Counted from the first letter of the stretch, positions 8,055 through 15,946 are shown. The stretch is 16,622 bases of DNA from Phycisphaerales bacterium (GCA_003171235.1 PMYM01000227.1:1-16622), one strand, 5' to 3'. The notes: a model not told the origin generated them from the letters alone. Program-made: numbers and translations.

Positions 8055-8447
8055 CTAACCTCGCATCCGGGACAACGCGTCGGCGTCCAGCGAGCCGGCC
8101 TGGCTGTGCATCCGCAGCACCAGCGCCAACCCCACCGACACCTCCGCCGCCGCCATGGTCAACACGAAGAAGAACATCACCTGCCCGTCAGCTTGCGGGA
8201 CCGTGGATTCCTTGTAGCCCCCGACGCTGGTCGTGGGTTCCGTTGCCGCGGCGCTGGCGGCAACTGTCGGTGATTCGTCCTGCCAGGCCGACCCCGCCAC
8301 CACGAAGGCCAGCCCCGCGGCGTTGAGCATGATCTCGATGGACAGCAGAATGAACAGTATGTTCCGCCGGGCCAGCACGCCAATCAGGCCCAGGCCAAAC
8401 AGCACGGCTGAGAGTATCAGCCCGGATTCAACGCTTATCGATGCCAT
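8055..8447 (-). CDS. nuoK: NADH-quinone oxidoreductase subunit K with an extended loop
   Basis: Small three-helix membrane subunit of complex I (homologous to MrpC). Both conserved membrane glutamates are present: E38 in [11 protein letters not shown] and E102 in [14 protein letters not shown]. The C-terminal RMRG matches the family. ATG at 8447 has AAGGA four bases upstream and gives [10 protein letters not shown], the expected N-terminus; the open frame upstream is nuoJ sequence in another frame. The gene overlaps nuoJ by 20 bases. At 130 residues it is about 30 longer than the usual 100. The excess is one Ala/Ser/Thr-rich insertion (about residues 57-85) between helices 2 and 3, just before the conserved DGQVM. 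Confidence 0.95.
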   Translation of the reverse strand: MASISVESGLILSAVLFGLGLIGVLARRNILFILLSIEIMLNAAGLAFVVAGSAWQDESPTVAASAAATEPTTSVGGYKESTVPQADGQVMFFFVLTMAAAEVSVGLALVLRMHSQAGSLDADALSRMRG

Positions 8448-8958
8448 CGGATCCTTGCTCTTGTCGCGTCGTGGTTCGCCGCCCCAGGTGGTATGCCCCC
8501 ACCAGGGCCGCCAATAACAACAGGGAGGCCATCTCCACCCCCAGCACGTACGGGCCAAAGAGCGACGCCCCCAGCGCCGCGGGGCTGACCTGCTCGCCGG
8601 AGGCAACGCCCGCCGCCCGCCCGGCCAGGATGTACACCAGTTCCGCCGCCAGCACGCCCGTCAGCAGGGCCGGGCCGATCCAGTTGCCCGGGCGCAGCCA
8701 CTGCCGCTCCTGCCGCACCGCCTCATGCCCGATGTTCAGCACTATGATCACGAACACGAACAGCACCATGATGGCGCCGGCGTAGACGATCACCTCCAGC
8801 ACCGCCACCATAGGCCCGCCCAGCACGAACAGGATGACCGCCACCGCCAGCAGGCTGACGATCAGGTACAGCAGGGCGTGAACGGCATTTCGCCGCGTCA
8901 CCACCATCAGCGTCGAAAGCACCGCGATGGCCGCCGAGATGTAGAAGACTGTTTCCAT
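8428..8958 (-). CDS. nuoJ: NADH-quinone oxidoreductase subunit J
   Basis: Membrane subunit of the proton-pumping arm near the quinone end (homologous to ND6). The 176 residues and five hydrophobic segments fit the family (about 165-185). The diagnostic stretch is in helix 3: [19 protein letters not shown], the region of the pi-bulge and coupling path in structural studies of homologues. The start at 8958 gives [11 protein letters not shown]; the ribosome binding site is weak. The 3' end overlaps nuoK by 20 bases. Upstream, 135 bases separate it from nuoI and contain a hairpin repeat, so nuoJ begins the tightly packed J-K-L-M-N block. Confidence 0.96.
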   Translation of the reverse strand: METVFYISAAIAVLSTLMVVTRRNAVHALLYLIVSLLAVAVILFVLGGPMVAVLEVIVYAGAIMVLFVFVIIVLNIGHEAVRQERQWLRPGNWIGPALLTGVLAAELVYILAGRAAGVASGEQVSPAALGASLFGPYVLGVEMASLLLLAALVGAYHLGRRTTTRQEQGSDGIDKR

Positions 8959-8986
8959 CTCTTAGTTCAGTTCGCTTTCAGCACAT

Positions 8987-9080
8987 GGTTAATCGGTTGA
9001 TCGGTGAATCGGTTAATCGGTAAAGGCTCCGGCTCTGTACATTACTCTGATTAACCGATCAACTGATTCACCGATTAACC
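8987..9080. repeat. Hairpin element built from 8-base units, copy 1 (nuoI-nuoJ gap)
   Basis: The left arm (8987-9020) is four tandem 8-mers, GGTTAATC GGTTGATC GGTGAATC, then GGTTAATC. After a 29-base loop, the right arm (9050-9080) is the inverted counterpart ending CACCGATTAACC. The arms pair over about 31 bases with few mismatches. The element fills most of the gap between nuoI and nuoJ. A near-identical copy lies upstream of nuoI at 9650-9743. It should form a stable hairpin in the nuo transcript. Confidence 0.85.
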
Positions 9081-9093
9081 TCTTCGCTCCTGC

Positions 9094-9609
9094 CTACGGC
9101 AGCAGCGTTTTCGGATCAGACGGCGGCTGTTCGTTTTCCGCCTGGCCCTTGCCCTTGCCGGCGATGGCCAGCCCGGCCACGCGATAGAAGTTGTAGCCGG
9201 GGTACTTGCCCGGCCCGCTGATGGTCAGGTCTTCCTTTTCGTAAACCATCTCCTGCCGCCGGGCCTCGCTCATCTCGAAGTCGGGCGTCAGTTGTATGGC
9301 ATAGGTCGGGCAAGCATCCTCGCAGAAGCCGCAGAAAATGCAGCGCGAGAAGTTGATGCGGAAGAAGGCTGGATACCGCCGGCCGTGCTCGTCCTGGGCC
9401 GCCTGCAGGGCGATGCAGTCCACCGGGCAGGCGGCCGCGCAGAGGTAGCAGGCGACGCACCGCTCGCCGCCGTCGGGGTCGCGGGAAAGGATGATCCGCC
9501 CGCGGAACCTCGGCGGCCGGCGGATCGCCTGCTCGGGATACTGCACCGTCACCCGCCGGTGCAGGGCGTGCAGGAATACCAGCCAGATGCTCCGCAGTAT
9601 GCTTATCAT
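9094..9609 (-). CDS. nuoI: NADH-quinone oxidoreductase subunit I (2x[4Fe-4S] ferredoxin)
   Basis: Peripheral-arm ferredoxin that carries clusters N6a and N6b, passing electrons from the NADH module towards the quinone site. Two cluster motifs are intact, numbered from the outer ATG at 9615: C53-C56-C59-C63 in [12 protein letters not shown] and C92-C95-C98-C102 in [13 protein letters not shown] following [13 protein letters not shown] stretch and a charged Lys/Gln-rich tail complete a protein of 171-173 residues. Two ATGs compete, 9615 and 9609; the AAAGG upstream is eight bases from the ATG at 9609, so I prefer that start. The gene is an island: hairpin repeats occupy the gaps on both sides, unlike the overlapping genes after it. 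Confidence 0.95.
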   Translation of the reverse strand: MISILRSIWLVFLHALHRRVTVQYPEQAIRRPPRFRGRIILSRDPDGGERCVACYLCAAACPVDCIALQAAQDEHGRRYPAFFRINFSRCIFCGFCEDACPTYAIQLTPDFEMSEARRQEMVYEKEDLTISGPGKYPGYNFYRVAGLAIAGKGKGQAENEQPPSDPKTLLP

Positions 9610-9649
9610 TCCCATTACCTTTCAACCAGACCTGGCACAGAGCGTCTGA

Positions 9650-9743
9650 GTTAATCGGTTGATCAGTGAATCGGTTAATCGGGCAAAGAAGAATCCATCC
9701 GCAGTCCTACTGATTAACCGATCAACTGATTCACCGATTAACC
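9650..9743. repeat. Hairpin element built from 8-base units, copy 2 (nuoH-nuoI gap)
   Basis: Same architecture as the element at 8987-9080: left arm GTTAATCGGTTGATCAGTGA continuing AATCGGTTAATCGG, a loop of different sequence, and right arm GATTAACCGATCAACTGATT continuing CACCGATTAACC. The arms are almost identical to copy 1 while the loop differs, which suggests that selection or recent copying keeps the arms. It lies 35-40 bases upstream of the nuoI start in the transcript. Confidence 0.85.
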
Positions 9744-9751
9744 TATTCCTT

Positions 9752-9785
9752 CCTCTGTGTGCCTCTGTGTCTCTGTGTCGCATTC
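9752..9785. repeat. CTCTGTGTC-type tract downstream of nuoH
   Basis: A run of CCTCTGTGTGCCTCTGTGTC then TCTGTGTCGCATTCC. It starts about 25 bases after the nuoH stop in the transcript. A related run ending TGTGTCGCATCC lies at 15858-15894. Tracts of this sort are dispersed in many high-GC environmental genomes. Confidence 0.6.
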
Positions 9786-9809
9786 CTTGTTCCCTGTTTT
9801 TCTTTTCAC

Positions 9810-10766
9810 TCACGACCTCCGCCACAGCAGGATCCCCGCCGTCACCACCAGGTTAGCCAGCGACAGCGGCAGCATCACCTTCCAGCCGTAGGCCATGAGC
9901 TGGTCGAACCTGGGCCTGGGCAGCGAGCCCCGCACCAGGATGAAGAAACTGATGAAAATAAAGGTCTTGATGAAGAACCAGGCCAGCGGGGGCAGCACCG
10001 GACCCAGCCAGCCGCCGAAGAACAGTATCACCAGCATGGCCGAGACCAGGCTGATGCCGATGTACTCTCCCAGGAAGAAAAAGGCGAACTTCATGCCCGA
10101 GTACTCGGTGTGGAAGCCGGCCACCAGCTCGTTTTCGGCCTCCGGCAGGTCGAAGGGGATGCGGAAGGTCTCGGCGAAGCCCGCCACCATGAACACCGCC
10201 ATGCCCACCAACTGCGGCAGGAAGAACCACATGCGCTCTTGTGCCTGGACGATCCGCACCAGGTTGAACGAGCCGGCCATCATAACCACGCCCATCAGGC
10301 TCAGGCCCATGAAGACCTCGTAGCTGATGACCTGGGCCGCCGCCCGCAGCCCACCCAGCAGCGAGTACTTGTTGTTGCTCGACCAGCCGGCCAGGGCCAC
10401 GCCGTAGGCCCCCATGGACGACATGGCCAGGAAGAACAGCAACCCCACGTTCAGGTCGCTCACCATGACGCCCGGGGCGAAGGCCACCACGCCGAAGCTC
10501 ATCAGCGTGGCCACGATGATCACGGCTGGGGCGATGACAAACACCGGCTTGTCGGCAAACGGCGGCACCCAGTCTTCCTTGAAGAATATCTTGACGATGT
10601 CGGCCACGCTTTGCAGCAGGCCGAAAGGCCCGACGCGATTGGGGCCGTAGCGGTCCTGGAACAAGGCCAGCAGCCGCCGCTCATACCAGATCAGCCCGGC
10701 CGACAGCGTGAAGACCGCGATCAGCAGGCCGAAGATGGTGACCAGGTATACCGCGGTGGGGCTCAT
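9810..10766 (-). CDS. nuoH: NADH-quinone oxidoreductase subunit H
   Basis: Membrane subunit that joins the peripheral and membrane arms and forms much of the quinone chamber. The 318 residues and eight membrane segments match the family (about 320-350). Hallmarks are [20 protein letters not shown] (40-59), the first cytoplasmic loop, and [20 protein letters not shown] (198-217) followed by FHTEYSG, the acidic quinone-site loop. The ATG at 10766 overlaps the nuoG stop (ATGA) with GGGGG four bases upstream, so it is probably translationally coupled to nuoG. A 194-base gap with two repeat types separates it from nuoI. Confidence 0.97.
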   Translation of the reverse strand: MSPTAVYLVTIFGLLIAVFTLSAGLIWYERRLLALFQDRYGPNRVGPFGLLQSVADIVKIFFKEDWVPPFADKPVFVIAPAVIIVATLMSFGVVAFAPGVMVSDLNVGLLFFLAMSSMGAYGVALAGWSSNNKYSLLGGLRAAAQVISYEVFMGLSLMGVVMMAGSFNLVRIVQAQERMWFFLPQLVGMAVFMVAGFAETFRIPFDLPEAENELVAGFHTEYSGMKFAFFFLGEYIGISLVSAMLVILFFGGWLGPVLPPLAWFFIKTFIFISFFILVRGSLPRPRFDQLMAYGWKVMLPLSLANLVVTAGILLWRRS

Positions 10767-13468
10767 GGCGCCCCCTTTGGCGGCGGGTCAATAATGGCCG
10801 GCAGTTGGACCGCCGGCTGCCCGGCCAGCATGCCCAGCACCGCCAGGCCCCGCGGCAGCGAGGGCAGGATGCGGGCCTCAAGAGAGAGCGATTGGCCATC
10901 GAACTGCGCCGTGATCCGCTGGTCGGCCTGCAGGCCCGCCTGGGCGGCGTCGGCGGGGCTGAGGCCCAGGTAAGGCCGCGGGGCACGCCCGGCCAGGGCC
11001 GGCGACTGCATGCTCTGCGCCTCGGAACCGTAGATGTGCCAAGCCGGCACGACCAGCAACTTTTGGTAGCACAGGCGTCCCGCCTGTGGCCCAGCTTGAT
11101 CGCTTTCACCCGACACAGCCGAGACGGCTGTGCCACCAGAACTGCCTGGATTGATCAACCTGACACCGGCCGGTCCGCCGCGCAGCGGGCCATTGACCTC
11201 CTGTTGAAATCGGGTCAAGGCACTCTGCGAATTCCAGCCGGGCGACCAGAACCGCGGCACCAGTGCGGCAGGCGGAATGCCGTCGAAGCCTTCCATTGAA
11301 AATGTCAGCGGCGTATCGGGGTCGTCGGGCGGCTTGGGTTCGTGAACGGTGACGTCGGCGGTGATGGCCGTCCGCCCGCTGTAGCGGTGGCTCTGGCGGG
11401 CGACCTTGAGGCCCTCGATGCGGAAGTTGGCCTGCGGCGCGGCCCCGGTCGCCGGGGCCAGGTCGGGCAAGGCGGAAGACAGTTCGGCCAGCACCGCGTC
11501 CAGGTTGGGCCAGTTGCGCCCGGCCAGGTCGCCCAGCCAGCGCCAGCTTTGCCGGATGTCGCCCTGGGGCGGGAAGACCTGGAAGAACCGTTGGGCACGC
11601 CCTTCGTTGTTGACCAGCGTGCCGTCGGCCTCGGCGAAGGTTCCCGCCGGCAGGAGCACGTCCGCCCGCTGGACCGTCCGGCCGGGCAGGTGGTCCAGCA
11701 CGACCAGCCGCTTGCCGGCCAGGGCCGATTCGACCGCATCGGTCGGCGCCAGGTCCCACAAGTCGCTCTCAAGCACGACGGCCGTATCCGCGCGCCCCAG
11801 CCGCAGCGCCTCCAGGGCCTGGCGGAAGTTCTTTCCACCCAGCATGGCCAGGCCCAGGCTGTTGCAGTCGGGGACGGTCAGCGACAGCCGGGCGGCGGAA
11901 TTGACCTTGGCCAGCGCCCGGGCCAGCACCCCGGCGGCCTGGATCAGTTCGACGCTGCCGCACCCGCAGCCGGAGACCACCAGGGGCGATTTGGCCTTGG
12001 CCAGGGCGGCGGCCACTTCCTTGGCCAGGCGAGCTGTCGGTTCGTCCAGGCCGTCGGGGACGGGCAGGGATGCATCCAGTTCCCTTGCCGTCGCCAGGGC
12101 CAGGCGGACCACTCCGGCCGGCCCGGAGCGATACGTCCAGCGGGCGATCTCGTCCAGCTTCGTGGCCGCCGGCGAGGCGATCAGCAGCGGCCCCCTGCGA
12201 TCCTGGATCAACTCCCGCACCGGCCCATCCAGCCAGAGATCGATCTTGAGCTGCCGGGCCAGTTCCATCGGCTCGACCCGAACGGCCTGGCGGATGGCCA
12301 GGTCAAGCATGGGGGCGAAGTTGGTGACATCCTCGCCCAGCACAACTGCGGCGTCGCACTGCTCGACCTGCCGCAGCGAGGGCGTCGCCGGCCCGATTTG
12401 CAGTTGCCGCAGGGCCTCTCGCACGCAGTCGTCCAGCCAGGGCGCCTGGCCGGAGTAGAAGTTCTCCGCCCCGACCAGTTGCCGCAGGGCGAAATTCGAC
12501 TCCAGCGACGCCCGCGGCGAGCCGACCCCCGCCAATCCCCTGGCCGATCCGACCAACTCCCGCGCCGCCGCCAAGGCTGCCTCCGCGGACGCCGCCGCCA
12601 ACTGCCCGTCGCGCCGAATCATTGCCGTTCGCGGCCGCTCGGGCCGGTTGACAAATTCGTAGCCGTACCGCCCGCGGTCGCAGAGAAAATAGCCGTTGAC
12701 CTGGCTGTGATAACGTGCCTGCACCCGCCGCAATGTGCCGTAGCGCTCGCCGGGGATGGTGTTGCACCCCAGGCCGCAATGCACGCAGATCGATGGCGCG
12801 GTCTGAAGGTCCCACTTGCGCGTGTAATGTTCCTTGAGCGTCTTGTCGGTGAAGACGCCCGTGGGGCAGACCTCCACCAGGTTGCCGGAGAATTCGCTCT
12901 CCAGCGGCCCGGATTGGCTGCGGCCAAAGTACACGGTGTTGTGACAGCCCAGCACGCTAAAGTCGCGGGCGCCGGCGTAGTCGTTGTAGAATCGCACACA
13001 GCGGTAGCAGGCGATGCAGCGGTTGAGCTCGTGGTTGACGAAGGGCCCCAGGTCCTGGTTGGCGAAGGTGCGCTTGGCGAAGCGGTAGCGGCGATAGTCG
13101 TGAGCGGTCATGACGGTCATGTCCTGCAGGTGGCACTCGCCGCCCTCGTCGCACACCGGGCAATCGTGGGGATGGTTGGCCATCAGCCATTCGATCACCC
13201 GGGCGCGGAAGTCGCGCGACTGGCGGTCCTGCAGCGAGATTCGCAGCCCCTCCTTGACCGGCGTCATGCAGGCCATGACGATCTTGCCCTGCGTGTCCTG
13301 CTCGTCCTTATACAGCGTGACGGCGCACTGCCGGCAGGCCCCCACCGATCCCATGGCCGGATGCCAGCAGAAATACGGCAGGTTCAGGCCCAGCGACAGC
13401 ACCGCCTCCAGCAGGTTGCCGCCCGCCTTTGCCTGATAGGCCTGGTTGTCTACGTAGATGGTGATCAT
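10763..13468 (-). CDS. nuoG: NADH-quinone oxidoreductase subunit G
   Basis: Largest peripheral-arm subunit, carrying an Fe-S relay. From the ATG at 13468 ([10 protein letters not shown], the usual ferredoxin-like start; a longer frame starts at 13504) it has 901 residues. [2Fe-2S] ligands: C34, C45, C48, C67. N5: H99, C103, C106, C112 in [15 protein letters not shown]4: C151, C154, C157, C201. An extra set, C228-C231-C235-C263 (CX2CX3CX27C), matches the off-path N7 cluster found in only some bacteria. The rest is a molybdopterin-oxidoreductase-like fold that in this family lacks molybdenum cofactor; the C-terminus resembles the dinucleotide-binding domain. In the C-terminal third, an inserted palindrome encodes [20 protein letters not shown] and following residues. 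nuoH starts on its stop codon. Confidence 0.96.
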   Translation of the reverse strand: MITIYVDNQAYQAKAGGNLLEAVLSLGLNLPYFCWHPAMGSVGACRQCAVTLYKDEQDTQGKIVMACMTPVKEGLRISLQDRQSRDFRARVIEWLMANHPHDCPVCDEGGECHLQDMTVMTAHDYRRYRFAKRTFANQDLGPFVNHELNRCIACYRCVRFYNDYAGARDFSVLGCHNTVYFGRSQSGPLESEFSGNLVEVCPTGVFTDKTLKEHYTRKWDLQTAPSICVHCGLGCNTIPGERYGTLRRVQARYHSQVNGYFLCDRGRYGYEFVNRPERPRTAMIRRDGQLAAASAEAALAAARELVGSARGLAGVGSPRASLESNFALRQLVGAENFYSGQAPWLDDCVREALRQLQIGPATPSLRQVEQCDAAVVLGEDVTNFAPMLDLAIRQAVRVEPMELARQLKIDLWLDGPVRELIQDRRGPLLIASPAATKLDEIARWTYRSGPAGVVRLALATARELDASLPVPDGLDEPTARLAKEVAAALAKAKSPLVVSGCGCGSVELIQAAGVLARALAKVNSAARLSLTVPDCNSLGLAMLGGKNFRQALEALRLGRADTAVVLESDLWDLAPTDAVESALAGKRLVVLDHLPGRTVQRADVLLPAGTFAEADGTLVNNEGRAQRFFQVFPPQGDIRQSWRWLGDLAGRNWPNLDAVLAELSSALPDLAPATGAAPQANFRIEGLKVARQSHRYSGRTAITADVTVHEPKPPDDPDTPLTFSMEGFDGIPPAALVPRFWSPGWNSQSALTRFQQEVNGPLRGGPAGVRLINPGSSGGTAVSAVSGESDQAGPQAGRLCYQKLLVVPAWHIYGSEAQSMQSPALAGRAPRPYLGLSPADAAQAGLQADQRITAQFDGQSLSLEARILPSLPRGLAVLGMLAGQPAVQLPAIIDPPPKGAP
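11065..11137. repeat. Palindromic element embedded in frame in nuoG
   Basis: A 73-bp element with ends GGTAGCACAGGCG (11065) and CGGCTGTGCCACC (to 11137). The ends are imperfect inverses of each other, and each folds locally (CACAGGCGTCCCGCCTGTG; ACAGCCGAGACGGCTGT). The left end equals the element inside nuoM at 4562. On the nuoG strand it encodes [20 protein letters not shown] then RLCYQ in frame, just upstream of [13 protein letters not shown]. Confidence 0.8.
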
Positions 13469-13600
13469 GCGTACTAGGAACTCATGGCGCAAAGACAGAA
13501 CCATAGGTCAAAGGACAAGGAAACAGATTCGCCCTATTCCTTACTTCCGCCTGCGAAGATGATTCCGATTGAATCGTAAAGATCCCGGTTAACATTCGAT

Positions 13601-13944
13601 CAGGCCCGAGGGGCCGGCAAGGGTTTAGCCGTGGGTGGAGCGGCGACATCCTTTCTTTCTTGTCGCCGCGGAACCCCCGGTCAGGGGCTTGCGAAAAGAC
13701 AGAGCGAGTGCCGTGATCGCATGTGCAGGATTCTTTCGACTCGCGATGCCGTGACCAACTCGCGCATCCGCAGCGGCTGGACCCGCAGCCAACCGCTCCA
13801 TCGGCAGGCGAGAACCTGTCGCCAGGCAGGCCACGGCACTGCCTTTGGCATTGACGCTGGGCCTTACCGGGGGCTTCGCTGCGCCCGGCTTGGCCGGTGC
13901 TCGCTTCGCCCCCGGCTAAACTCTGACCGGCCCATTCGGGCCTG
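13601..13944. repeat. ~340-bp element with long terminal inverted repeats, copy A (nuoF-nuoG gap)
   Basis: The ends are imperfect 35-bp inverted repeats: left 13601-13635 (CAGGCCCGAGGGGCCGG, then GGGTTTAGCCG), right 13910-13944 (CCCCCGGCTAAACTCTGACC, then GGCCCATTCGGGCCTG). Inside are AGTGCCGTG (13707-13715), inverted at 13832-13840, the 19-mer ACTCGCGATGCCGTGACCA (13739-13757) and CCACGGCACTGCCTTTGG (from 13831). All recur in copy B. Local hairpins include GGCGA/TCGCC (13807-13823). An ORF spans it on the nuo strand, but it runs through the terminal repeats and has no recognisable domain. Either a non-autonomous mobile element or a structured RNA. The remaining 132 bases before nuoG (13469-13600) hold nothing I recognise. 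Confidence 0.8.
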
Positions 13945-13999
13945 GGTTTTCCAAGTGTAAGGTTCATTCGATCAGCCTAAGAGCAGTCGCTCTTCCTCT

Positions 14000-14033
14000 C
14001 CGTGCCTGTGCGTCTCTGCGCCTCTGCGGCAAA
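14000..14033. repeat. GTCTCTGCGCCTCTGCGGC tract after the nuoF stop
   Basis: GTCTCTGCGCCTCTGCGGC (14012-14030), preceded by CGTGCCTGTGC, lies about 15 bases past the nuoF stop in the transcript. The inverted version lies just upstream of nuoF at 15332-15357, and another copy in this orientation follows the nuoE stop at 15919-15943. Confidence 0.65.
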
Positions 14034-14044
14034 TCTTTCTGCCG

Positions 14045-15319
14045 TCAACGCCGCCACGGGCAGCCCTTCTGGTCGATGTGCCGCTGGAAGTCCCCGCGGA
14101 AGTGCCGCAGGGCGCCGATCAGCGGCTCCATCGCTCCGGGCGCCAGGGCACAATAGGTCAGCCCCGGGCCAAGCTGCTGCGTGTGCATCTCCAGCAGATC
14201 CAGGTCGCCTGCCTGCCCCTGGCCGGTCTCTAACGCCCACAGCAGGTCGCGCACCCACGGCAGGCCGTCGCGGCAGGGCGTACACCAGCCGCAGGATTCC
14301 CGGGCGAAGAACTTCATCAGGTTGTGGCACATGCCCACCACGCAGGTGCGATCATCCAGGATGACCATGGTGCCGGTGCCCATGCGGCTGCCGTACTTGC
14401 CCAGGCCCTCGAAGTCCATCACCGCGTCGGTGTGCTGGTCGGTAAGAAATTCAGTGGAAGCCCCGCCGGGGATCAGCCCGCGCAGCCGGTAGCCCTGCTT
14501 CATGCCGCCGGCGCGGTCGAGAATCTCGCCGATGGTCGAACCCATGGGCATCTCCCAGCAGCCGGGGCGGTTGACTCGCCCGGAGACGCCGTAGAGCTTG
14601 GTGCCGCCGTCGGCGGTGCGGCTGAGTTTGCCAAACCATTCCGCCCCGTTGGCGATGATGCCCGGCACGCAGCAGAGGGTCTCGACGTTGTTAATGATGG
14701 TGGGCTTGCCCCACAGCCCCGAGACCTGCGGGTGCGGCGGTTTGAACCGGGGGTTGGCCCGCTTGCCTTCCAGCGAGTTCAAGAGGCCGGTCTCCTCGCC
14801 GCATATGTACCGGCCGGCGGAGGTGTGCAGGTGTATCTCCAGGTCAAAGCCGCCCCCCAGGATGTTCTTCCCGACCAGGCCCGCCTGACCGGCCTCGCCC
14901 AACGCCTGCTCCAGCCGGCGGGCGGACAGCACATACTCCTTCCGCAGAAAGATGTACGCCACCTGGGCCTCGATGGCATAGGCCGACAGTATCACCCCTT
15001 CCAGCAACAGGTGCGGGTCGTTCTCCATCAGCAGGCGGTCCTTGAAGGCGCCCGGCTCCATTTCGTCGGCGTTGACGCAGAGGTACTTTGGCCGCGGGGC
15101 CTGGGGGCCCATGGGCACGAACGACCACTTCTTGCCGGTGGGAAAACCCGCCCCGCCGCGCCCGCGCAGGTTGGAATCGCTCACGGCCTGCTGCACATCC
15201 TGCGGCGACATCGAGCCCAACGCCTTGCGCAGGGCCTGGTAGCCGCCGGCCCTTTCGTACCCGGCCAGGTCCAGCGGCCCGCGGGCCAAGTCGATGTTCT
15301 TTGTCAGGGGTTTATCCAT
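14045..15319 (-). CDS. nuoF: NADH-quinone oxidoreductase subunit F (NADH/FMN/[4Fe-4S])
   Basis: Site of NADH oxidation: binds NADH and FMN and passes electrons to [4Fe-4S] cluster N3. The 424 residues match the family (about 420-450). The glycine-rich GRGGAGFPTGKKW is at 53-65, the FMN-region NADEMEPGAFKDR at 83-95, and GEETGLLNSLEG at 174-185. N3 ligands are C343, C346 and C349 in SCGWCTPCRDG, with C390 in TYCALAPGA. Start ATG at 15319 has AGAAGAGG only two bases upstream; no better start exists. The gene stands alone: gaps of 627 bases before it and 576 after it each hold a ~340-bp repeat element. This contrasts with the overlapping J-N genes. Confidence 0.97.
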   Translation of the reverse strand: MDKPLTKNIDLARGPLDLAGYERAGGYQALRKALGSMSPQDVQQAVSDSNLRGRGGAGFPTGKKWSFVPMGPQAPRPKYLCVNADEMEPGAFKDRLLMENDPHLLLEGVILSAYAIEAQVAYIFLRKEYVLSARRLEQALGEAGQAGLVGKNILGGGFDLEIHLHTSAGRYICGEETGLLNSLEGKRANPRFKPPHPQVSGLWGKPTIINNVETLCCVPGIIANGAEWFGKLSRTADGGTKLYGVSGRVNRPGCWEMPMGSTIGEILDRAGGMKQGYRLRGLIPGGASTEFLTDQHTDAVMDFEGLGKYGSRMGTGTMVILDDRTCVVGMCHNLMKFFARESCGWCTPCRDGLPWVRDLLWALETGQGQAGDLDLLEMHTQQLGPGLTYCALAPGAMEPLIGALRHFRGDFQRHIDQKGCPWRR

Positions 15320-15331
15320 AACCTCTTCTTG

Positions 15332-15357
15332 CCGCAGAGACGCAGAGGCGCAGAGAG
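15332..15357. repeat. CCGCAGAGACGCAGAGGCGCAGAG tract immediately upstream of nuoF
   Basis: A purine-rich run, CCGCAGAGACGCAGAGGCGC then AGAGAG, lies 12-38 bases upstream of the nuoF start codon. It is inverted relative to the tracts at 14012-14030 (after nuoF) and 15919-15943 (after nuoE). It therefore bounds nuoF on one side and the nuoE-nuoF gap on the other. Confidence 0.65.
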
Positions 15358-15451
15358 GACGTGCAGTATGAAATAGCAGCTGATCTGTTTTGTTCCCTTG
15401 CGCACCTAGACCACCCCGAGTAATTGGCGAGGCACAAGGAGGCGGGACTGT

Positions 15452-15788
15452 CAGGCCCGTATGGGCCGAAAGAGTTTAGCCGGGGGTGGAGCGGCCAAGC
15501 GAAGCGCCGGCCGCGGAGCCCCCGGTCACCGGTGCCCGGCGAGACAAAGCGAGTGCCGTGATCGAACCTGTAAGAATGACCTGACTCGCGATGCCGTGAC
15601 CAGACAGCGCATCCCCGGCCCGCGCGCACCCCGCCGATCACGCTGTCGGCAGGGAAGAGCATGTCGCTAAGGCGACCACGGCACTGCCTTTGGTTTTGTC
15701 GGGGCCCTTTACCGGCGGCTCCGCTGCGCCCGGCTGCGCCGCTGCTCGCTGCGCCCCCGGCTAAATCCTGACCGGCCCCTTCGGGCCT
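15452..15788. repeat. ~340-bp element with long terminal inverted repeats, copy B (nuoE-nuoF gap)
   Basis: Second copy of the element at 13601-13944. Ends: CAGGCCCGTATGGGCC then AGAGTTTAGCCGGGGG (15452-15486), and CCCCCGGCTAAATCCTGACC then GGCCCCTTCGGGCCT (about 15754-15788). It shares AGTGCCGTG (15552-15560) with inverse CACGGCACT (15677-15685), the identical 19-mer ACTCGCGATGCCGTGACCA (15584-15602), and CCACGGCACTGCCTTTGG. Local stems include GACAGCG/CGCTGTC (15603-15609/15641-15647) and GTCGC/GCGAC (15663-15676). A minus-strand ORF spans it without any known domain. The rest of the gap is CTCTG/CAGAG tracts and AT-rich, C/T-rich sequence. Confidence 0.8.
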
Positions 15789-15857
15789 CAATGCTCCGGG
15801 GCGTTGGACTGCTCCACCGCATCTGAATCTCTTCTTCTCTTTCACAATCTTCTTTCT

Positions 15858-15894
15858 TCTCTGTGCTCTCTGTGCCTCTGTGTCGCATCCTGCC
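15858..15894. repeat. CTCTGTGCCTCTGTGTCGCATCC tract
   Basis: CTCTGTGCTCTCTGTGCCTC, then TGTGTCGCATCC, resembles the tract at 9752-9785, which ends CTGTGTCGCATTCC. It lies between the ~340-bp element and the nuoE-proximal tract. No coding content. Confidence 0.5.
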
Positions 15895-15918
15895 TTTTCT
15901 TCATTTTCAATTCTTCTT

Positions 15919-15943
15919 CTCTGTGTCTCTGCGCCTCTGCGGC
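15919..15943. repeat. CTCTGTGTCTCTGCGCCTCTGCGGC tract after the nuoE stop
   Basis: The tract ends four bases short of the nuoE stop codon on the plus strand, so it starts immediately after nuoE in the transcript. It shares TCTCTGCGCCTCTGCGGC with 14012-14030 and is the inverse of 15332-15357. Confidence 0.65.
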
Positions 15944-15946
15944 CAA

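Noticed and set aside
8448..8606. N-terminal extension of NuoK
   Set aside because: Translation is Arg/Trp-rich nuoJ sequence in the wrong frame; the ATG at 8447 has AAGGA upstream and the expected N-terminus.
8987..9080. CRISPR-like array from the repeated GGTTAATC units
   Set aside because: Units are 8 bases, directly tandem without spacers, and arranged as one hairpin. No cas genes are present.
10763..13468. Formate dehydrogenase or other molybdenum enzyme instead of NuoG
   Set aside because: The order of [2Fe-2S], N5, N4 and N7 motifs and the nuoF and nuoH neighbours identify complex I subunit G.
11342..13477. Long plus-strand open frame (about 711 codons) opposite nuoG
   Set aside because: Low-complexity Gly/Gln/Arg-rich translation, antisense to intact Fe-S motifs of NuoG.
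13482..13967. Minus-strand open frame of 161 codons over repeat copy A
   Set aside because: It runs through both terminal inverted repeats and resembles the frame over copy B (15312-15950) only because the DNA repeats. No domain or start signal; kept as a question under findings rather than called as a gene.
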